From Ricordea florida (lineage: Eukaryota > Cnidaria > Anthozoa > Corallimorpharia > Ricordeidae), in the NCBI GenBank assembly GCA_949710005.1, contig OX453273.1:38613038-38677037 (forward strand): DNA of 64,000 nt, read 5' to 3'. The notes under the pieces were generated by a model that saw only the letters and a program-made list of their open reading frames with translations, had not been told where the DNA came from and searched no databases. This document shows, piece after piece, positions 21,401 to 23,949 of the stretch (positions within the stretch are counted from its first letter, which is position 1; the number at the start of each line of letters is the position of its first letter). A program made the position numbers and the translations under genes.

Positions 21401-23949
21401 ATGAAAAATGTTTAGCATTACAATGTATGATTCTGAAACGCGGGTTTATTTAGACCCCCCAATGAAATACGTTAGTGAATTACAACTTTTAGATTGTAAT
21501 ATTAAAACAAAAAGACTAATAACTTTAAAGAATCAAGAAAAAATAACCGATGAACAAGATAAGCCTTTAGTAATATTTAATCCAGGAACATATTCCATAA
21601 ATGATAAAAAAATATTAATTGAGCTCAGCGAAAAGGGTAAAAATATAGCAATGATTATCGGTGATAATTTTACTTACATAATCAACAATAAAACAATTAA
21701 CATTAAATTTACCCAGGGTTTGCAAAATTCTTTGGGGGTGCCAGAGGTTTTATTTAAAATAACTCAAATAGATATAACTATAAAAGAACCTTTGAGACTT
21801 TTATGCAGTATAGTTGATAATAGAATGTCATACACGAATAAAGGTAAAAATGTAAAAATACAGCCATCCCAATTACTAGCAAACATTCCGTCAAAAGATT
21901 ATCCAACAAGTCCTGTTCGAAAATATGATAACTTTATTAATCACTTTGATTTAACCATTTTAGACTCTGATTGGAAAAAATTTGATCTAAAAGGGCAATC
22001 TATAACTTTTAGTTTAAGATTCACATAAATTTTTGTTATGTAACCATTTATTGGGTTATATAACATAATTATATAATATTAATCTTCTTCACCCCATAGT
22101 TTTTTCAAATATCTTAACTCTTCAACATCAGTGCACCAATCTAAATATCTAGATGGATGCCATGCTACAGCCATTAATTCATCATACAAGTTTTTATAGA
22201 ATTTATTTTTATGATTTATTTTATCTTCATTTACATATATAACAACATCTATTTTTTTAACGATAAACTTGTTATCAAAATTATTAATATTACATTCCTT
22301 ATCATAATAACCAAAAAATATATTATCCTCACCAAAATATTCTAACAATTCTTCATAATTTTCATTAGCGCAATTTAATAAATCTTTTAAAAACTTATCA
22401 ACATATATACCATTAACACCAAAATTTATATCGGGTTCAAAAATAATAGAATGATAAACATTATATTCATCATCATCGCCATCATTATCATCATAATAAA
22501 TTTCAAAATAAATATATCTATTTATTTCATCAATAAAACCGCGATATTTTGATATATTTTTTAACAAATCTTTATTTATTGAATCTATAAATTCACGAAT
22601 AAGAAAACCTTTTTCATTAAAAAACTTTAAATAAAGTTCGCCGTCTTCCATTTTATTTGCAATCTTTTCTAATCCTTAATCATAAATTAATTTTATATTG
22701 TTATGTAACACTTATTTGCGTTATATAACATAATTTTTTATTATTCATCTTATTTTTCGCACACTTCACAAAACCATCTTTGTTTTCCATGAATACATAT
22801 TCCTCTCCCATCGCATTCTTTACATTGATACCTCCTCCGTTTATGCTCACAAATACTACCACCATCACATTCAATACAACGCGATTTCTGTTTTTTGTGT
22901 TCACATATTTGTGATCCTTCACATGGCATACAGTAATATTTTATTTTACCATGAATACACTTATTAGTTTTCGGTTGTTTTATATATTCGATTGCGGCAT
23001 TTTCTAAAGATTCAATAAGTTGTTCTCTACGCAACCAATAATATCTCGGTATCCCCCGCTCTTTAGCGAGAAGTTTAAGTTCTTTCACGTTTTTCTGTTC
23101 CATCTTTATCAAATCATTTTAGTCCTTTAAATCTATTTTAGAATTCATTTTTTTTTAATAAAATCTCTGATAAAATTAGGCTAAACCTAAATTGTCTTGG
23201 AACCCGAAATCATTTTTATATAAAAATCTTTATCAAAATTAGTATAAACGCAAATTACGCTCGTTGATGAAATCACTAACAAAATCTTTGTCAAAATTAG
23301 CTTACAACCTAAATTGTCCTGGAAGCCCGCATCGCCAGCTCGGTTTCAATTTCACATAGGCTTGATATCAACTTGGTATCAGCTTGGCGGCAACCTGCCC
23401 ACACTATTCATTGATTATCAGAAACTTAACAATATCACAGAAAGTGCCCGCCCACCCACCCAAACAACCGACATGTACTTTGTTAAATCTTTGATCAACT
23501 CCGTGTCAATTTCACATAGGCTTGGTATCGACTTTGCATCGACTTGATGACAGCCTGCCCACACTATTTATTGATTGTTAAAAACTTAACAATATCACAA
23601 AAAGTGCCCGCCCGCCCACCCAAACAACCGACATGTACTTTGTTAAATTTTTTATTATATAATAAAATGTTTCAAATCCTCATCAATTTCACATAGGCTT
23701 GATATTACCATCAAAATCTCTATCAAAATTAGCTCAAAAGCTAAATTGTCTTGGTACCCGCCTTTTTCACCTACTGCTCAAAAGAGAAGGCAAGGCCACA
23801 GAGCTCACCTCAGGTTCTCCTGCGACTATCATATGTTCTCCACAAAACTTTCTTCCTTCTCCTACTGTCATTTTACAGTAACGGTTCTTGCGCTTCAAGA
23901 AAAATGCGCATGACTTCCTTTCCACTTGCTTTTCCTCTTCGTCCGCCAT
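500..23949 (-). CDS. TRMT13: tRNA:m4X 2'-O-methyltransferase TRM13 homologue (5' part, nine exons)
   Basis: Methylates the 2'-O of nucleotide 4 in some tRNAs using S-adenosylmethionine (family knowledge). Coding exons, in transcription order: 23949-23809, 7390-7347, 6612-6546, 5110-5048, 4950-4881, 4457-4351, 2459-2381, 1457-1366, 578-500. All junctions are GT-AG and keep one frame (742 nt). Exon 1 gives the N-terminal CCCH zinc motif (C14, C25, C36, H39) and exon 2 the CPLD stretch. Exon 3 supplies the FEDQLKRHLKKCN segment, exon 6 ends in RHLKQQ, and exons 7-8 join to the SAM-binding LEFGAGRGKLSHW. The remaining exons lie beyond the left edge. Intron 1 holds the 16.26-kb Polinton; without it that intron would be only about 150 bp. 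No stop or frameshift was seen in the exons read. Confidence 0.88.
1042..1075. repeat. Solo end of a MITE (GTTCATT family)
   Basis: Contains a diverged form of the terminal sequence seen intact at the right end of the 40248-40567 repeat (CCCTCGTAAAAAATGAACG), beside C-rich tracts at 860-1030. Probably a decayed copy of that family. Confidence 0.4.
1531..1830 (+). repeat. tRNA-derived SINE, near full length
   Basis: The tRNA-like head has an A-box-like TAGTGTAGTGGTTAG and a B-box-like GGAGTTCGAGCCC. It is followed by a body that recurs at 32000-32300 (the CTCCACCCAGGTGTATAAATG stretch). It lies in TRMT13 intron 7, opposite in strand to the gene. Confidence 0.75.
2132..2215. repeat. Fragment of an inverted-repeat MITE
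   Basis: Matches one arm of the palindromic repeat at 55917-56045 (CTACAGCATGCATAATGAAG followed by TAGGGACC). A shorter, more diverged copy lies at about 7085-7125. Confidence 0.5.
2518..3550. repeat. Decayed DNA-transposon segments rich in CTCGAAC
   Basis: Repeated TATCTCGAA / TCGAACT segments in both orientations look like degraded terminal repeats of a pogo- or mariner-type element. No transposase frame was seen. Boundaries are approximate. Confidence 0.3.
3152..3294. repeat. Inverted-repeat MITE (CTGGGCAACT family)
   Basis: The two arms of about 45 bp are near-perfect reverse complements, beginning GGATCAATGTAAGCATCTGG and ending CCAGATACTGACATTGATCC. It could fold into one long hairpin. 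Confidence 0.7.
4620..4810. repeat. Imperfect TGAC/GACT tetranucleotide microsatellite
   Basis: Runs of TGACTGACTGAC interrupted by ATTAACTGA-type units, within TRMT13 intron 5-6 sequence. Confidence 0.7.
5558..5665. repeat. Short inverted-repeat MITE in TRMT13 intron 3
   Basis: GTAAGTTACGTACC...GGATTTATGGCC is mirrored by GGCCATAAATCC...GTAACTTAC, forming an imperfect hairpin. Confidence 0.5.
7509..7514. repeat. Target-site duplication, left copy (GCTCAA)
   Basis: Identical to 23776-23781. If the element starts with AG as on the right, one A of an AAA run has been lost at this junction. Confidence 0.85.
7515..8291 (+). repeat. Polinton left terminal inverted repeat
   Basis: Reverse complement of 22998-23775. 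The outer ~670 bp shows only about one difference in what I compared by eye, while the inner coding 106 bp shows seven. Internal structure: a 160-bp direct repeat (7641-7800 and 7801 to about 7948, both starting ATTTAACAAAGTACATG). There are also degenerate units of the form CAAGACAATTTAGG...AGCTAATTTTGA near 7536, 7970 and 8092. The repeat runs past the PolB start codon, to codon 36. The iterated units may be replication or terminal-protein recognition sites (inference). Confidence 0.9.
8162..8169 (+). promoter_or_regulatory. Candidate early motif AAGGACTA before PolB
   Basis: Starts 24 nt before the PolB ATG, inside the left TIR. Shared as AAGGAYTA with three other genes of this element. 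Confidence 0.45.
8186..12118 (+). CDS. polB: Protein-primed DNA polymerase B with SAP-like head
   Basis: Replicates the element by protein priming (family knowledge). The first ATG gives 1310 aa; an in-frame TTG at 8177 is not needed. Visible parts: SAP-like residues 1-36, encoded in the TIR; a C442/C445/H458/C462 zinc motif; Exo I D501-F-E503. An endonuclease-VII-like zinc insert follows (C602, C605, D616-H-C-H619, TGK, H629, C632). Exo II is H647-N-L-S-G-Y-D653 and Exo III Y808-x3-D812. Polymerase motif A starts at D908 (DANNLYG), motif B at K1042 (NSVFGK from 1046), and motif C is D1142-T-D-S. All catalytic aspartates are present. The long region 40-430 may hold the terminal-protein domain (inference). 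The 3' end overlaps the integrase tail by 43 bp. Confidence 0.96.
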   Translation: MEQKNVKELKLLAKERGIPRYYRLRRAQLIEALENVLTQQGPIFDEPVPEINIPVLKPSQPTFRPISLKKLASKVSNPINKEIKKFTDWILSYIPKPIKKTVNKRVDGLKKKVNRLFKTKNEEALTDLINKNISELTNNKSQKSKRKVNISDSARDELNEKVNRFEPKEQQTALRGYLKTHRIDGKKGYGPKTFINKIKPKVIELINKQKKPIKIKFLFTCKFIKKNPATRQTDENYGYFHSTVETITSSTDLSELFNTMTNHQLEKVEKFQNEGSGWQFYQVEYFDINIDPFEPFVGSSYIELPQKLAVKNAIINVRNENDHECFKWAVTSAVYIKKTHPERKNKEMVENSKNFDWTGIEFPTSLKQIDRFEKQNPYYTINVYGYDNDDVYPLRISKKQKGYLINLLLISEDENNHYCWIKNMSRLLAAKVSKHKSKMYFCPRCLNAFQSEKSLEKHLEYCSTNKEVKIEMPKDDDGNPKYTKFNNYNRKMRVPFVVYADFECYPEKIHTCSPNERESYTNQYQKHKASGFSYLIKSFDDKIFPPKLVRYTAKSPDDDITQIFIENLEKDIKEIYNKIKYHKKTEDMTEMDKKEYENATHCHICEEKLGGDKVLDHCHLTGKYRGAAHNECNLNYKIPKFFPVIFHNLSGYDAHIFIKNLGVTEGKINCIPNNEEKYISFTKQIVVDEFVNKEGKQIEVKRDIRFIDSFKFMASSLDKLVTNLPKESFKNLNIFCKGEELKLLLRKGVFPYDWFDGLDKLSTNQLPPKDAFYSILNDENITDNDYKHAQNVWKTFNMKTMREYHNLYLMSDVLLLADVFENFRDVCIKNYGLDPAHYYTAPGLAWDAALKITKVNLELLTDIDMLLMIEKGIRGGVSMISTRYGKANNPYMKNFDINKIISYIIYLDANNLYGGGMSNPLPTHGFRWMTDKDFSDWENIPCILEVDLEYSNNLHDLHNDYPLAPERLVVNKVEKLIPNLNNKVNYVAHHETLKLYESLGLKITKIHRGITFEESAWLKPYIDLNTKLRAEAKNDFEKDFFKLMNNSVFGKTMENIRNRVDIKLVTNKKDAKKLITKPNYQHRTIFCENLVAIHMKKKKLVFNKPVYLGMCILDLSKTTMYDFHYNYIKPKYEEKAKLLFTDTDSLVYDIETDDFYKDISPDVKYKFDTSNFTKNHPSGIKTDVNKKVINMFKDEAGGEQITEFVGLRAKLYSYRMDNEEEIKKDKGVKTSVVKKTINFDDYKRCLFNKEPQMRKMNVIRSRLHDIYSETVNKVALSADDDKRIICEDGINTFAYGHYRFKTESGGSSVS
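12076..13053 (-). CDS. int: Polinton integrase, retroviral rve type
   Basis: 325 aa DDE integrase that inserts the element with a 6-bp staggered cut. N-terminal helical region 1-50 resembles the integrase zinc/HTH region. Catalytic triad: D70 (in HQADLLFL), D132 (in VDPGKEF) and E167 (in FVENANR), a 35-residue D-E step. The C-terminal ~80 residues (YYISRGVV...GFVREELQVIP) look like the SH3/chromo-like DNA-binding part of Polinton integrases. Two ATG codons are adjacent (13053 and 13050). It is divergent from the 63-aa gene at 13087, leaving only 33 bp between them, and overlaps PolB tail-to-tail. Confidence 0.94.
   Translation of the reverse strand: MMPKIYYSAEGYWKGYTAIPKLAEKAKVSENVAKQWLQKQAIWQIYLPAPKYIPRPHWMVDKPNQIHQADLLFLPHDRVGRKTYKYALVVVDIASRYKDAEPLTSKESREISEAFKKIYSRRLKYPKTLMVDPGKEFMGKVGKLMNYHNVRIQRSEAGNHRAQAFVENANRILGERLFSHQYAQEMISDTRSRVWVKRLPAILKTLNNTKTRITGKEPDEAIKMKELDFEPKNYQREVGLDEARLPPSVKVRYLLSPGELEGGEKIRATDPIWSPKVYYISRGVVSPNQPVLYYLIDGPSRGFVREELQVIPYDTELPPDSVLKR
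13064..13083 (+). promoter_or_regulatory. Shared 20-bp promoter-like element, copy 1
   Basis: ACAAAGTATTTTATAAATTA, 3 nt before the ATG at 13087, with a TATAAA core. Lies in the 33-bp gap shared with the divergent integrase. Confidence 0.5.
13087..13278 (+). CDS. Small basic/acidic helical protein, unknown
   Basis: 63 aa, rich in K, E and I, predicted largely helical; no motif recognised. Kept because it has its own promoter-like 20-mer (13064-13083), nearly identical to the one before the capsid gene 215 bp downstream. It also fills the space between integrase and capsid exactly. Function unknown; a short accessory virion or regulatory protein is possible. Confidence 0.6.
   Translation: MVEEEKFSEYQINLMKKIIRKKILYMEDGDKIFNIMILIPDARECLLKHIEKLKNNSVKGFKG
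13279..13298 (+). promoter_or_regulatory. Shared 20-bp promoter-like element, copy 2
   Basis: ACAAAGTATCTTATAAATTA, 2 nt before the capsid ATG; one base different from the copy at 13064-13083. Confidence 0.5.
13301..14545 (+). CDS. mcp: Probable major capsid protein (double jelly-roll)
   Basis: 414 aa, beta-rich, with no membrane segment. The pattern NNLGANLVYRLKVLFGGETL, then YDLFQTYHDLFLTKEER, then YRIPINHPILKDHGVFYP matches the order I associate with Polinton/adintovirus capsids: N-terminal strand, conserved D(I/L)F...DL(W/F) segment, then a P-rich loop before the first jelly-roll ends. The call rests on that pattern, on beta-strand alternation and on its place just before the packaging ATPase. 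It is somewhat shorter than many Polinton capsids. A search of remote homologues or a predicted fold with two eight-stranded barrels would settle it. Confidence 0.72.
   Translation: MTSEKINPNRIPREPFGLKAESTLNRITLNPSSASPGETLYINIPKLSENLVIVPGSVSLLFDLDVEGHANNRFVNNLGANLVYRLKVLFGGETLQDTQRYDLFQTYHDLFLTKEERKDRLKQGISDENIRKLRTNAGDKDDSDVKEVALAVVHNTKYRIPINHPILKDHGVFYPKALENHLIFEITLAPVSDIVVYSDTTKTPSYSLKNLELEYSSISSEYLAKEAKSTYQIGKGFFYENVTLHKTFTFLTGADEVINQHVNLPRRSMSGILFLFIAPYAGGARDSENFFYPGITSVNIDVDGVPNRIYSKGMIISDLWESVKKRFPKIVKYNVKEGDFYTNKFALWLDTRTHPDNNIHGGGLALNNTHDGVKIEIKRKKSGSSSSVVITCHMFVVADAMMEIMNSSLRSIKY
14549..14556 (+). promoter_or_regulatory. Candidate late motif TCTAAAAA before ATPase
   Basis: TCTA starts 31 nt before the ATG at 14580, flanked by A/T-rich DNA. 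Confidence 0.5.
14580..15206 (+). CDS. Genome-packaging ATPase (A32/FtsK-HerA-like)
   Basis: 208 aa P-loop ATPase expected to drive DNA into the capsid. Walker A is G16-P-T-N-C-G-K-T23; Walker B is L94-I-I-L-D-D99, with the double aspartate typical of this class. A downstream sensor-like TQQ lies at 131-133. Length and motif order fit the compact ATPases of Polintons and virophages. It directly follows the capsid gene, and the next gene starts 5 bp after its stop, so the two may be translated from one transcript. Confidence 0.9.
   Translation: MEDLRDKIPFHCIITGPTNCGKTKYLIEQLRGPFRKVFEYIVLICPTYSKNKTYHNFARGDKRFFVLSPDASNLDEINELLNDCQILFSGLNTLIILDDCAVSTDLKKRSNKFIDLAFSGRHHGLSMWVLTQQLTSIAKPFRENVACVVTFHNPSQKGMKMFFEDYGGDLDYELGKKFVQLLKTEKYSRLCLSLRYPFNCYLEIPEVI
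15212..15736 (+). CDS. Conserved-looking helical protein, unknown
   Basis: 174 aa from the first ATG, 5 bp after the ATPase stop; an upstream in-frame TTG at 15176 would overlap the ATPase and is not favoured. The acidic N-terminus (1-30) is followed by a helical core with LVSKLISYLVPVDDIESL at about 90-107 and an Ala/Leu-rich amphipathic segment (LLALKAGRLAALASGLF). It ends in a polar tail. No catalytic motif and no resemblance to an adenain protease. Possibly a virion core or scaffold protein (guess from position only). Confidence 0.7.
   Translation: MTNVEDYIEEKTDQPSEKDDELEIKQESLAILAALGTTKEYLGVEMSLGDIKKLSGKDVEKYFNRYQAVMGKKINGGLVDSSLQLVSKLISYLVPVDDIESLCNDLKNDDLVNRELTNIVGLLALKAGRLAALASGLFQVAKHIKFNKNQQEPANSYTTDQETKQSTEGIDTVY
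15742..15749 (+). promoter_or_regulatory. Candidate late motif TCTAAAAA before 136-aa gene
   Basis: TCTA starts 32 nt before the ATG at 15774; a second TCTAAA lies at 15763. Confidence 0.5.
15774..16184 (+). CDS. Charged coiled-coil protein with one membrane segment
   Basis: 136 aa. Residues 15-62 are extremely rich in K and E and should form a charged helix. A single hydrophobic segment spans about 75-95 (SFTTVLSVVGLGFTAFDLF). The C-terminal 40 residues are proline-containing and basic. No signal peptide. It begins a run of small membrane proteins, suggesting a virion-associated or membrane-remodelling role (inference). Confidence 0.75.
   Translation: MSDEQITADPTPENKDTKKREKDPKKVEAGKKLAEYNKKAKEALAREMKREEKIKQEEEQNENTYSEAKSWLPELSFTTVLSVVGLGFTAFDLFMRYKEKARVEYSNRIPDLSQVPQLPQPKKIPFSVAPKYLGME
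16194..16246 (+). promoter_or_regulatory. Promoter flanked by 14-bp perfect inverted repeat
   Basis: ATTTTTTACTACAT (16194-16207) and its exact reverse complement (16233-16246) enclose TTTAAAAG (16215), a one-base variant of the TCTAAA motif 33 nt before the ATG at 16248. The right arm ends one base before the ATG. The same design occurs at 19722-19780. Confidence 0.5.
16248..16466 (+). CDS. Small membrane protein, 72 aa
   Basis: Two weakly hydrophobic glycine-containing segments (about 14-27 and 44-60) separated by a short polar loop. No family recognised. The next gene starts one base after its stop, so the pair is likely expressed together. It has its own promoter-like element inside an inverted repeat. 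Confidence 0.7.
   Translation: MSSENKLVKTVTDSSVLIGLGAGVGYVAKKVMKESFLNDPSSNITNYAKWVAVLSGSMYLKTYLEDQKILPK
16468..16860 (+). CDS. Small membrane/coiled-coil protein with PKFSDYYKPS motif
   Basis: 130 aa. Hydrophobic N-terminus 1-28, charged coiled-coil helix 35-75, a conserved-looking motif at 95-111 (PKFSDYYKPSDEQKTGE), then a hydrophobic C-terminus 112-130. From memory, similar small proteins with PxxSDFYxPS near the C-terminus recur in cnidarian predicted proteomes; not verified. Starts one base after the preceding stop. Confidence 0.75.
   Translation: MAAIAMMIGGAILNATAFVGGNYLAKSLSGHNVDAEKIRHDKALEKYQKDYAEYQEKRQKMIDWKMKKKDEKYQASKNISTTNQDFELYSQMTEPKFSDYYKPSDEQKTGEMVYVGAGMLGLGYAVSKFL
16871..16900. 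terminator. 3'-end hairpin between convergent genes
   Basis: GTTATGTAACC pairs with GGTTATATAAC across an 8-nt loop (one G-T pair). It lies between the stop at 16860 (+) and the stop at 16921 (-). Nearly the same hairpin is found at 22035 and 22700. Confidence 0.6.
16921..17712 (-). CDS. Candidate single-stranded DNA-binding protein
   Basis: 263 aa, beta-rich centre, no membrane segment. The strand-rich segment around GPTLYAKLIW (about 155-165), a later GVIKIESIFIGARISLQVKL (about 210-230) and a strongly acidic C-terminal tail (EEMDEDSDDGS) resemble the layout of phage and viral ssDNA-binding proteins. The acidic tail recruits replication partners in those families. It shares the AAGGATTA upstream motif with PolB, which fits a replication role. 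The function is inferred from architecture, not from a named domain. Two ATG codons, 17712 and 17709, are possible starts. Confidence 0.6.
   Translation of the reverse strand: MMNETTQLIDINTYKPKVSMVFSKPIVGEIPGSKPKVEFKRIKIFTKNDDGTEGELVISTGNLYSFGVSTNTNQTGVITEYTFPLCLWSGSKPTPEEEKWIDLFNDIVDNCIDHLLTNRVKIGKFELERNELEKQKGGLNPLYWKLEQSSMARVPDRGPTLYAKLIWDKKQDQILTKFYNSKNDKLIDPLKLLNKGCRVEEGVIKIESIFIGARISLQVKLYEAVIEPNREMKRLTKFRGLTISDSKSAAEEMDEDSDDGSIL
17734..17741 (-). promoter_or_regulatory. Candidate early motif AAGGATTA before ssDNA-binding gene
   Basis: Starts 29 nt before the ATG at 17712, followed by an A-rich run. Confidence 0.45.
17768..17775 (+). promoter_or_regulatory. Candidate late motif TCTAAAGA; decides the 17801 start
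   Basis: TCTA is 33 nt before the ATG at 17801 but only 18 nt before the in-frame ATG at 17786. The usual spacing in this element favours 17801. Confidence 0.5.
17801..19021 (+). CDS. Long coiled-coil protein with C-terminal membrane segments
   Basis: 406 aa from 17801 (411 from 17786). The TCTAAA spacing and the similarity of the leader to that of the 16248 gene favour the later ATG. An acidic disordered N-terminus is followed by a small beta-like region (about 85-130) and a long coiled coil (about 140-290). The hydrophobic C-terminus has segments near 315-334, 362-383 and 386-401, separated by a glycine/lysine stretch (GNGLKTLGKKLGEILPG), and a basic tail. From memory, similar C-termini occur in cnidarian hypothetical proteins. 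It may be a membrane-anchored tether or virion protein; function unknown. Confidence 0.8.
   Translation: MEEDIPLEDLPKGTDGDENNDETVYLSPNTSTSVDQGYLGYSEYMEERKRLQWEIKDEEKKTPNIEERDEKYDRRREAGQELKRYLPTFNPNDATFNVTYGEDGSILAEFSNRKGSAPHLILTKDKVLMLEDLPKTMRKALGADYETMLDKYNDAISQFNEEKQKHNELLSAVQGIDSLLATRTEEIGGYEKREKELKKFIEKQQVEKAENKSLFDQTAEQNIELKIQAERLFEELKLCKEEIDKNKKGKSNLTKLEQSKERLKAENDKLKEQLRNKVISDKEQLSDIEGRKDEILKNLPLRERIKYIFKKYGFTVFAVLSSVGVIIGVIVSNLSKGLSTLGRGVGNGLKTLGKKLGEILPGMVGAIVSFLFKTAGQVIGFLGENAWLLIMAVVLYFVESIKKKRK
19023..19030 (+). promoter_or_regulatory. Candidate late motif TCTAAAGA before 199-aa gene
   Basis: TCTA starts 34 nt before the ATG at 19057. Confidence 0.5.
19057..19656 (+). CDS. Glycine-rich membrane-hairpin protein
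   Basis: 199 aa. Amphipathic helix 20-50, then one long glycine-rich hydrophobic stretch 56-105 likely to cross the membrane twice, then helical C-terminal 110-185 with alternating charge. No signal peptide or enzyme motif. The helix-hairpin-helix layout is like pore or membrane-lytic proteins, but nothing proves such a role. It follows the coiled-coil gene by 35 bp and has its own TCTAAA motif. Confidence 0.8.
   Translation: MEEYNRIYPVLPNNPDPINFRLQKSSEVLQNLEKEIKHYEEVRKKYNRARGICTKISVSGGLISVILSASGLGTSLTGFGAIVGVPLGVVGGFFGGLSVGFGFASKRLSGKVSKHEQTAAIAKSKLNTINDLVSKALKDNVISDQEFSIILAELEKFQKLKLEIRQKFRKTAEKNLDMSVIRREAREYLLKELTEGKGH
19722..19780 (+). promoter_or_regulatory. Late motif flanked by 15-bp perfect inverted repeat
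   Basis: TAACATCTTATTCTT (19722-19736) and its exact reverse complement (19766-19780) enclose TCTAAAGA (19739). The right arm contains the ATG at 19775, so the start codon sits in the symmetric site. It could be an operator or an RNA structure. Confidence 0.5.
19775..21373 (+). CDS. Tail-anchored virion-type protein, unknown
   Basis: 532 aa with no N-terminal signal peptide and a single hydrophobic segment at the extreme C-terminus (about 514-531), so it would be tail-anchored. It has a tryptophan- and glycine-rich middle (ARAWLNKPNINHWPQQLNMA near 155-170), then an asparagine-rich, repetitive beta-like region (about 440-485) and a proline/lysine linker before the anchor. Size and position suggest a surface or vertex protein (inference). 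It does not look like a class I fusion protein, and no fusion peptide or cleavage site was seen. Confidence 0.8.
   Translation: MLLDDFKNRYSNANLNKFTFVNDSYGGYIKWKVNGMTVMSYDDPTGKTWTDDLPPNLKTLLWKDLGLENGSFPESLSSTKNTYPIPGIKFDESAKNVTKMLTILNIYVSDKNSFISPMKNVFKNQTVGLTSGKEARAWLNKPNINHWPQQLNMAVWCATSGCGVSLNDSLNYPKVIRSFFIFHIYFTIRRILYELSVPLPDEQTFSLKNNPYNKNAYNRLCAEFGLSNNQDYKGLNKPLADFRWKGGANHGVGDVFIDYGKGYVPPGSVPGSASGQAIGGGNQDVRIVRGYDKEANIWPSSANRFSDDGGKKIDGNLISMLRNDYFVDFQYSWFIPESGYGLTNTGLGRINRSVEAFVYCILGAQVNTRNSIIGNGGRAFETQQEFIDLFESSVIENDIANSNQRYQMAVQESKVRLDLAIAPDVLLMPSNLIINTESVIGYNNNLKIATEDMKFGVNNSINVGTKNVGITHNLGTSKILLNTNPQPRKPKKPNNDESEKTDEVSNIETSSHQNNLIVLIFAGGLLSWFLFR
21381..21386 (+). promoter_or_regulatory. 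Candidate late motif TCTAAA before minor-capsid candidate
   Basis: TCTA starts 27 nt before the ATG at 21408. An ATG at 21401 opens only a four-codon frame. Confidence 0.45.
21408..22028 (+). CDS. Candidate minor capsid (penton-like) protein
   Basis: 206 aa, almost all beta-strand, no membrane segment. The ending, FDLTILDSDWKKFDLKGQSI then TFSLRF, is the pattern (strand, D-x-x-W-x-x-hydrophobic, final strand) I associate with penton-like proteins of Polintons and related viruses. It is the last plus-strand gene of the virion block. A single jelly-roll in a structure model would support the call; without it the protein remains a beta-rich unknown. Confidence 0.6.
   Translation: MFSITMYDSETRVYLDPPMKYVSELQLLDCNIKTKRLITLKNQEKITDEQDKPLVIFNPGTYSINDKKILIELSEKGKNIAMIIGDNFTYIINNKTINIKFTQGLQNSLGVPEVLFKITQIDITIKEPLRLLCSIVDNRMSYTNKGKNVKIQPSQLLANIPSKDYPTSPVRKYDNFINHFDLTILDSDWKKFDLKGQSITFSLRFT
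22035..22064. terminator. 3'-end hairpin between convergent genes, second copy
   Basis: GTTATGTAACC pairs with GGTTATATAAC; the same arms as at 16871-16900. Lies between stops at 22028 (+) and 22079 (-). Confidence 0.6.
22079..22651 (-). CDS. Acidic protein with giant-virus-like C-terminal motif
   Basis: 190 aa, very rich in N, D, E and Y, with an acidic run DDNDGDDDEYN near 75. The C-terminal 35 residues carry AVAWHPSRYLDWC followed by acidic/basic residues. From memory, A-x-HP-x-R-x(3-4)-W at the C-terminus is common in uncharacterised proteins of Mimiviridae and relatives; not verified. It shares AAGGATTA at -26 with the replication genes, so early expression is likely. Function unknown. 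Confidence 0.75.
   Translation of the reverse strand: MEDGELYLKFFNEKGFLIREFIDSINKDLLKNISKYRGFIDEINRYIYFEIYYDDNDGDDDEYNVYHSIIFEPDINFGVNGIYVDKFLKDLLNCANENYEELLEYFGEDNIFFGYYDKECNINNFDNKFIVKKIDVVIYVNEDKINHKNKFYKNLYDELMAVAWHPSRYLDWCTDVEELRYLKKLWGEED
22670..22677 (-). promoter_or_regulatory. Candidate early motif AAGGATTA before acidic gene
   Basis: Starts 26 nt before the ATG at 22651; followed by GAAAAGATT. Confidence 0.45.
22700..22729. terminator. 3'-end hairpin, third copy
   Basis: GTTATGTAAC pairs with GTTATATAAC. Lies just after the stop (3' side) of the minus-strand zinc-repeat gene that ends at 22750. Confidence 0.6.
22750..23103 (-). CDS. SAP-like head plus four C-x-H-C-C zinc repeats
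   Basis: 117 aa from the ATG at 23103. Residues 1-36 repeat the PolB N-terminus with only four substitutions because they are encoded by the TIR. Residues 49-115 hold four exact-period 18-residue units C-x-H-x6-C-x2-C: C49/H51/C58/C61, C67/H69/C76/C79, C85/H87/C94/C97, C103/H105/C112/C115. Similar cysteine-histidine repeats occur in giant-virus and algal proteins (from memory). A DNA- or nucleic-acid-binding early regulator is plausible, and the SAP-like head could recognise the TIR. A hairpin follows its stop. Confidence 0.85.
   Translation of the reverse strand: MEQKNVKELKLLAKERGIPRYYWLRREQLIESLENAAIEYIKQPKTNKCIHGKIKYYCMPCEGSQICEHKKQKSRCIECDGGSICEHKRRRYQCKECDGRGICIHGKQRWFCEVCEK
22998..23775 (-). 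repeat. Polinton right terminal inverted repeat
   Basis: Mirror of the left TIR, including the duplicated 160-bp block and the iterated units. Its inner end encodes the first 36 codons of the minus-strand SAP/zinc-repeat gene. The open frame at 23314-23547 exactly mirrors the one at 7742-7975, which illustrates the identity of the two copies. Confidence 0.9.
23120..23127 (-). promoter_or_regulatory. Candidate early motif AAGGACTA before zinc-repeat gene
   Basis: The right-TIR copy of the PolB promoter motif, 24 nt before the ATG at 23103. Confidence 0.45.
23776..23781. repeat. Target-site duplication, right copy (GCTCAA)
   Basis: Follows the CACCTACT end of the right TIR directly. It lies in TRMT13 intron 1, 27 bases inside the splice donor at 23808/23807. 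Confidence 0.85.
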
